From Comamonas odontotermitis (GTDB lineage Bacteria > Pseudomonadota > Gammaproteobacteria > Burkholderiales > Burkholderiaceae_C), in assembly GCF_014207855.1 (NCBI RefSeq), contig NZ_JACHKZ010000004.1:1-64000 (forward strand): 64,000 nt of DNA. Reading direction: 5' to 3'. Positions within the stretch are counted from its first letter, which is position 1; each line of letters begins with the position of its first letter. Below the pieces are notes generated by a model that did no database searches, was not told the origin of the DNA, and saw only the letters and a list, made by a program, of their open reading frames with translations. Both the position numbers and the translations under genes were made by a program. Below, one piece after another: positions 63,521-64,000 of this stretch.

Positions 63521-64000
63521 TCAGGAAGAAGCAGCGGTCTGCTTTTCAGCAGCGTTGATCTTTGCTTCGAATTCATGGCGGAAATGCTTGATCATTGCGC
63601 GCACCGGCATGGCAGCCGCATCGCCCAATGCACAGATCGTGCGCCCCATGATGTTGCCGGCCACGGAGTCCAGCATGTCCAGGTCTTCCTTGCGGCCATG
63701 GCCATGCTGGATGCGATCCACCATACGCCACAGCCAGCCCGTGCCTTCGCGGCAAGGCGTGCATTGGCCGCAGGACTCGTGCTGGTAGAAGTACGACAGA
63801 CGCAGCAGGCTCTCGACCATGTCGCGCGAGTCGTCCATCACGATGACAGCGCCCGAGCCCAGCATGGAGCCGGCCTTGGAGATGGAGTCGTAATCCATCG
63901 TGCATTCCATCATGATGTTCGCAGGCAGCACTGGCGCGGAAGATCCACCAGGAATCACGGCCTTCAGCTGGCGACCCGTGCGCACACCACCAGCCAGCTC
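63521..64000 (-). CDS. nuoF: NADH-quinone oxidoreductase subunit F, C-terminal part (cut by window edge)
   Basis: The last 159 codons are inside the window and continue through the right edge (the outermost codons read ELAGG). VIPGGSSAPVLP and GSGAVIVMDDSRDMVESLL are NuoF signatures, and ESCGQCTPCREG with a later Cys in TICALGDAA binds the [4Fe-4S] N3 cluster. NuoF oxidises NADH at FMN. nuoE, D, C, B and A are expected beyond the edge. Confidence 0.97.
   Translation of the reverse strand, partial: ELAGGVRTGRQLKAVIPGGSSAPVLPANIMMECTMDYDSISKAGSMLGSGAVIVMDDSRDMVESLLRLSYFYQHESCGQCTPCREGTGWLWRMVDRIQHGHGRKEDLDMLDSVAGNIMGRTICALGDAAAMPVRAMIKHFRHEFEAKINAAEKQTAASS

Overview
The window looks like chromosomal DNA of a beta-proteobacterium in Burkholderiales, most likely family Comamonadaceae (Comamonas-like). 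The reasons are high GC, a complex I operon followed by DUF2818 and DUF1178 genes, a 70-residue S21 protein, a Bug-type solute receptor, and a short palindromic repeat scattered between genes. No tRNA, rRNA, CRISPR array, integrase, transposase or phage gene was seen; most of the window is ordinary core and metabolic genome.

Layout. 1-3.5 kb (minus): start of etfB, an MscS-type channel, then a two-gene unit of a class II deacetylase-like amidohydrolase and an ECHDC3-like crotonase. 3.5-8.8 kb (plus): moxR, a DUF58 protein, a TgpA-like transglutaminase and the lytic transglycosylase mltB, packed as one unit. 8.9-16.5 kb: a small heat-shock protein, tsaD, a DUF937 protein with an EF-hand-like loop, ybiB-cobA (translationally coupled), a GDPD-fold lipoprotein that has lost its catalytic residues, a hotdog thioesterase and a DUF3626 protein. 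16.5-23.5 kb (plus): a BaiN-type flavoprotein, two large secreted proteins, rpsU and yqeY.

23.6-28 kb: a LysR regulator divergent from an HMG-CoA-lyase-like gene, a class III CoA-transferase and a Tat-exported TTT solute receptor, which together resemble a small organic-acid catabolic unit. 28-37.5 kb: a SIMPL-domain protein, an EamA transporter, a tartrate/D-malate dehydrogenase, a soluble sugar-dehydrogenase-fold protein, an MFS carrier, ribE-pmbA, darP and mog. 37.6-40.8 kb: a 1062-residue secreted GDPD protein with an intact active site and a C-terminal sorting-type tail.

41-52.6 kb: branched-chain amino-acid-type ABC import. One full set (livG, livF, livK, livH, livM, minus strand) is accompanied by two more paralogous binding proteins on the plus strand. 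Among them lie a nitroreductase, a macro-domain protein and thiC, which is preceded by a clear TPP riboswitch and an attenuator-type terminator. 52.9-64 kb (minus): DUF1178, DUF2818 and nuoN to nuoF of NADH dehydrogenase I, cut by the window edge inside nuoF.

The points most worth a second look are the degenerate GDPD lipoprotein, the dispersed palindrome that enters reading frames and sits directly on start codons, the rpsU promoter built into the end of the preceding gene, the binding-protein expansion, the LivF Walker A Lys-to-Arg change, and the crotonase lacking both catalytic glutamates. No clearly new defence or mobile system was found.
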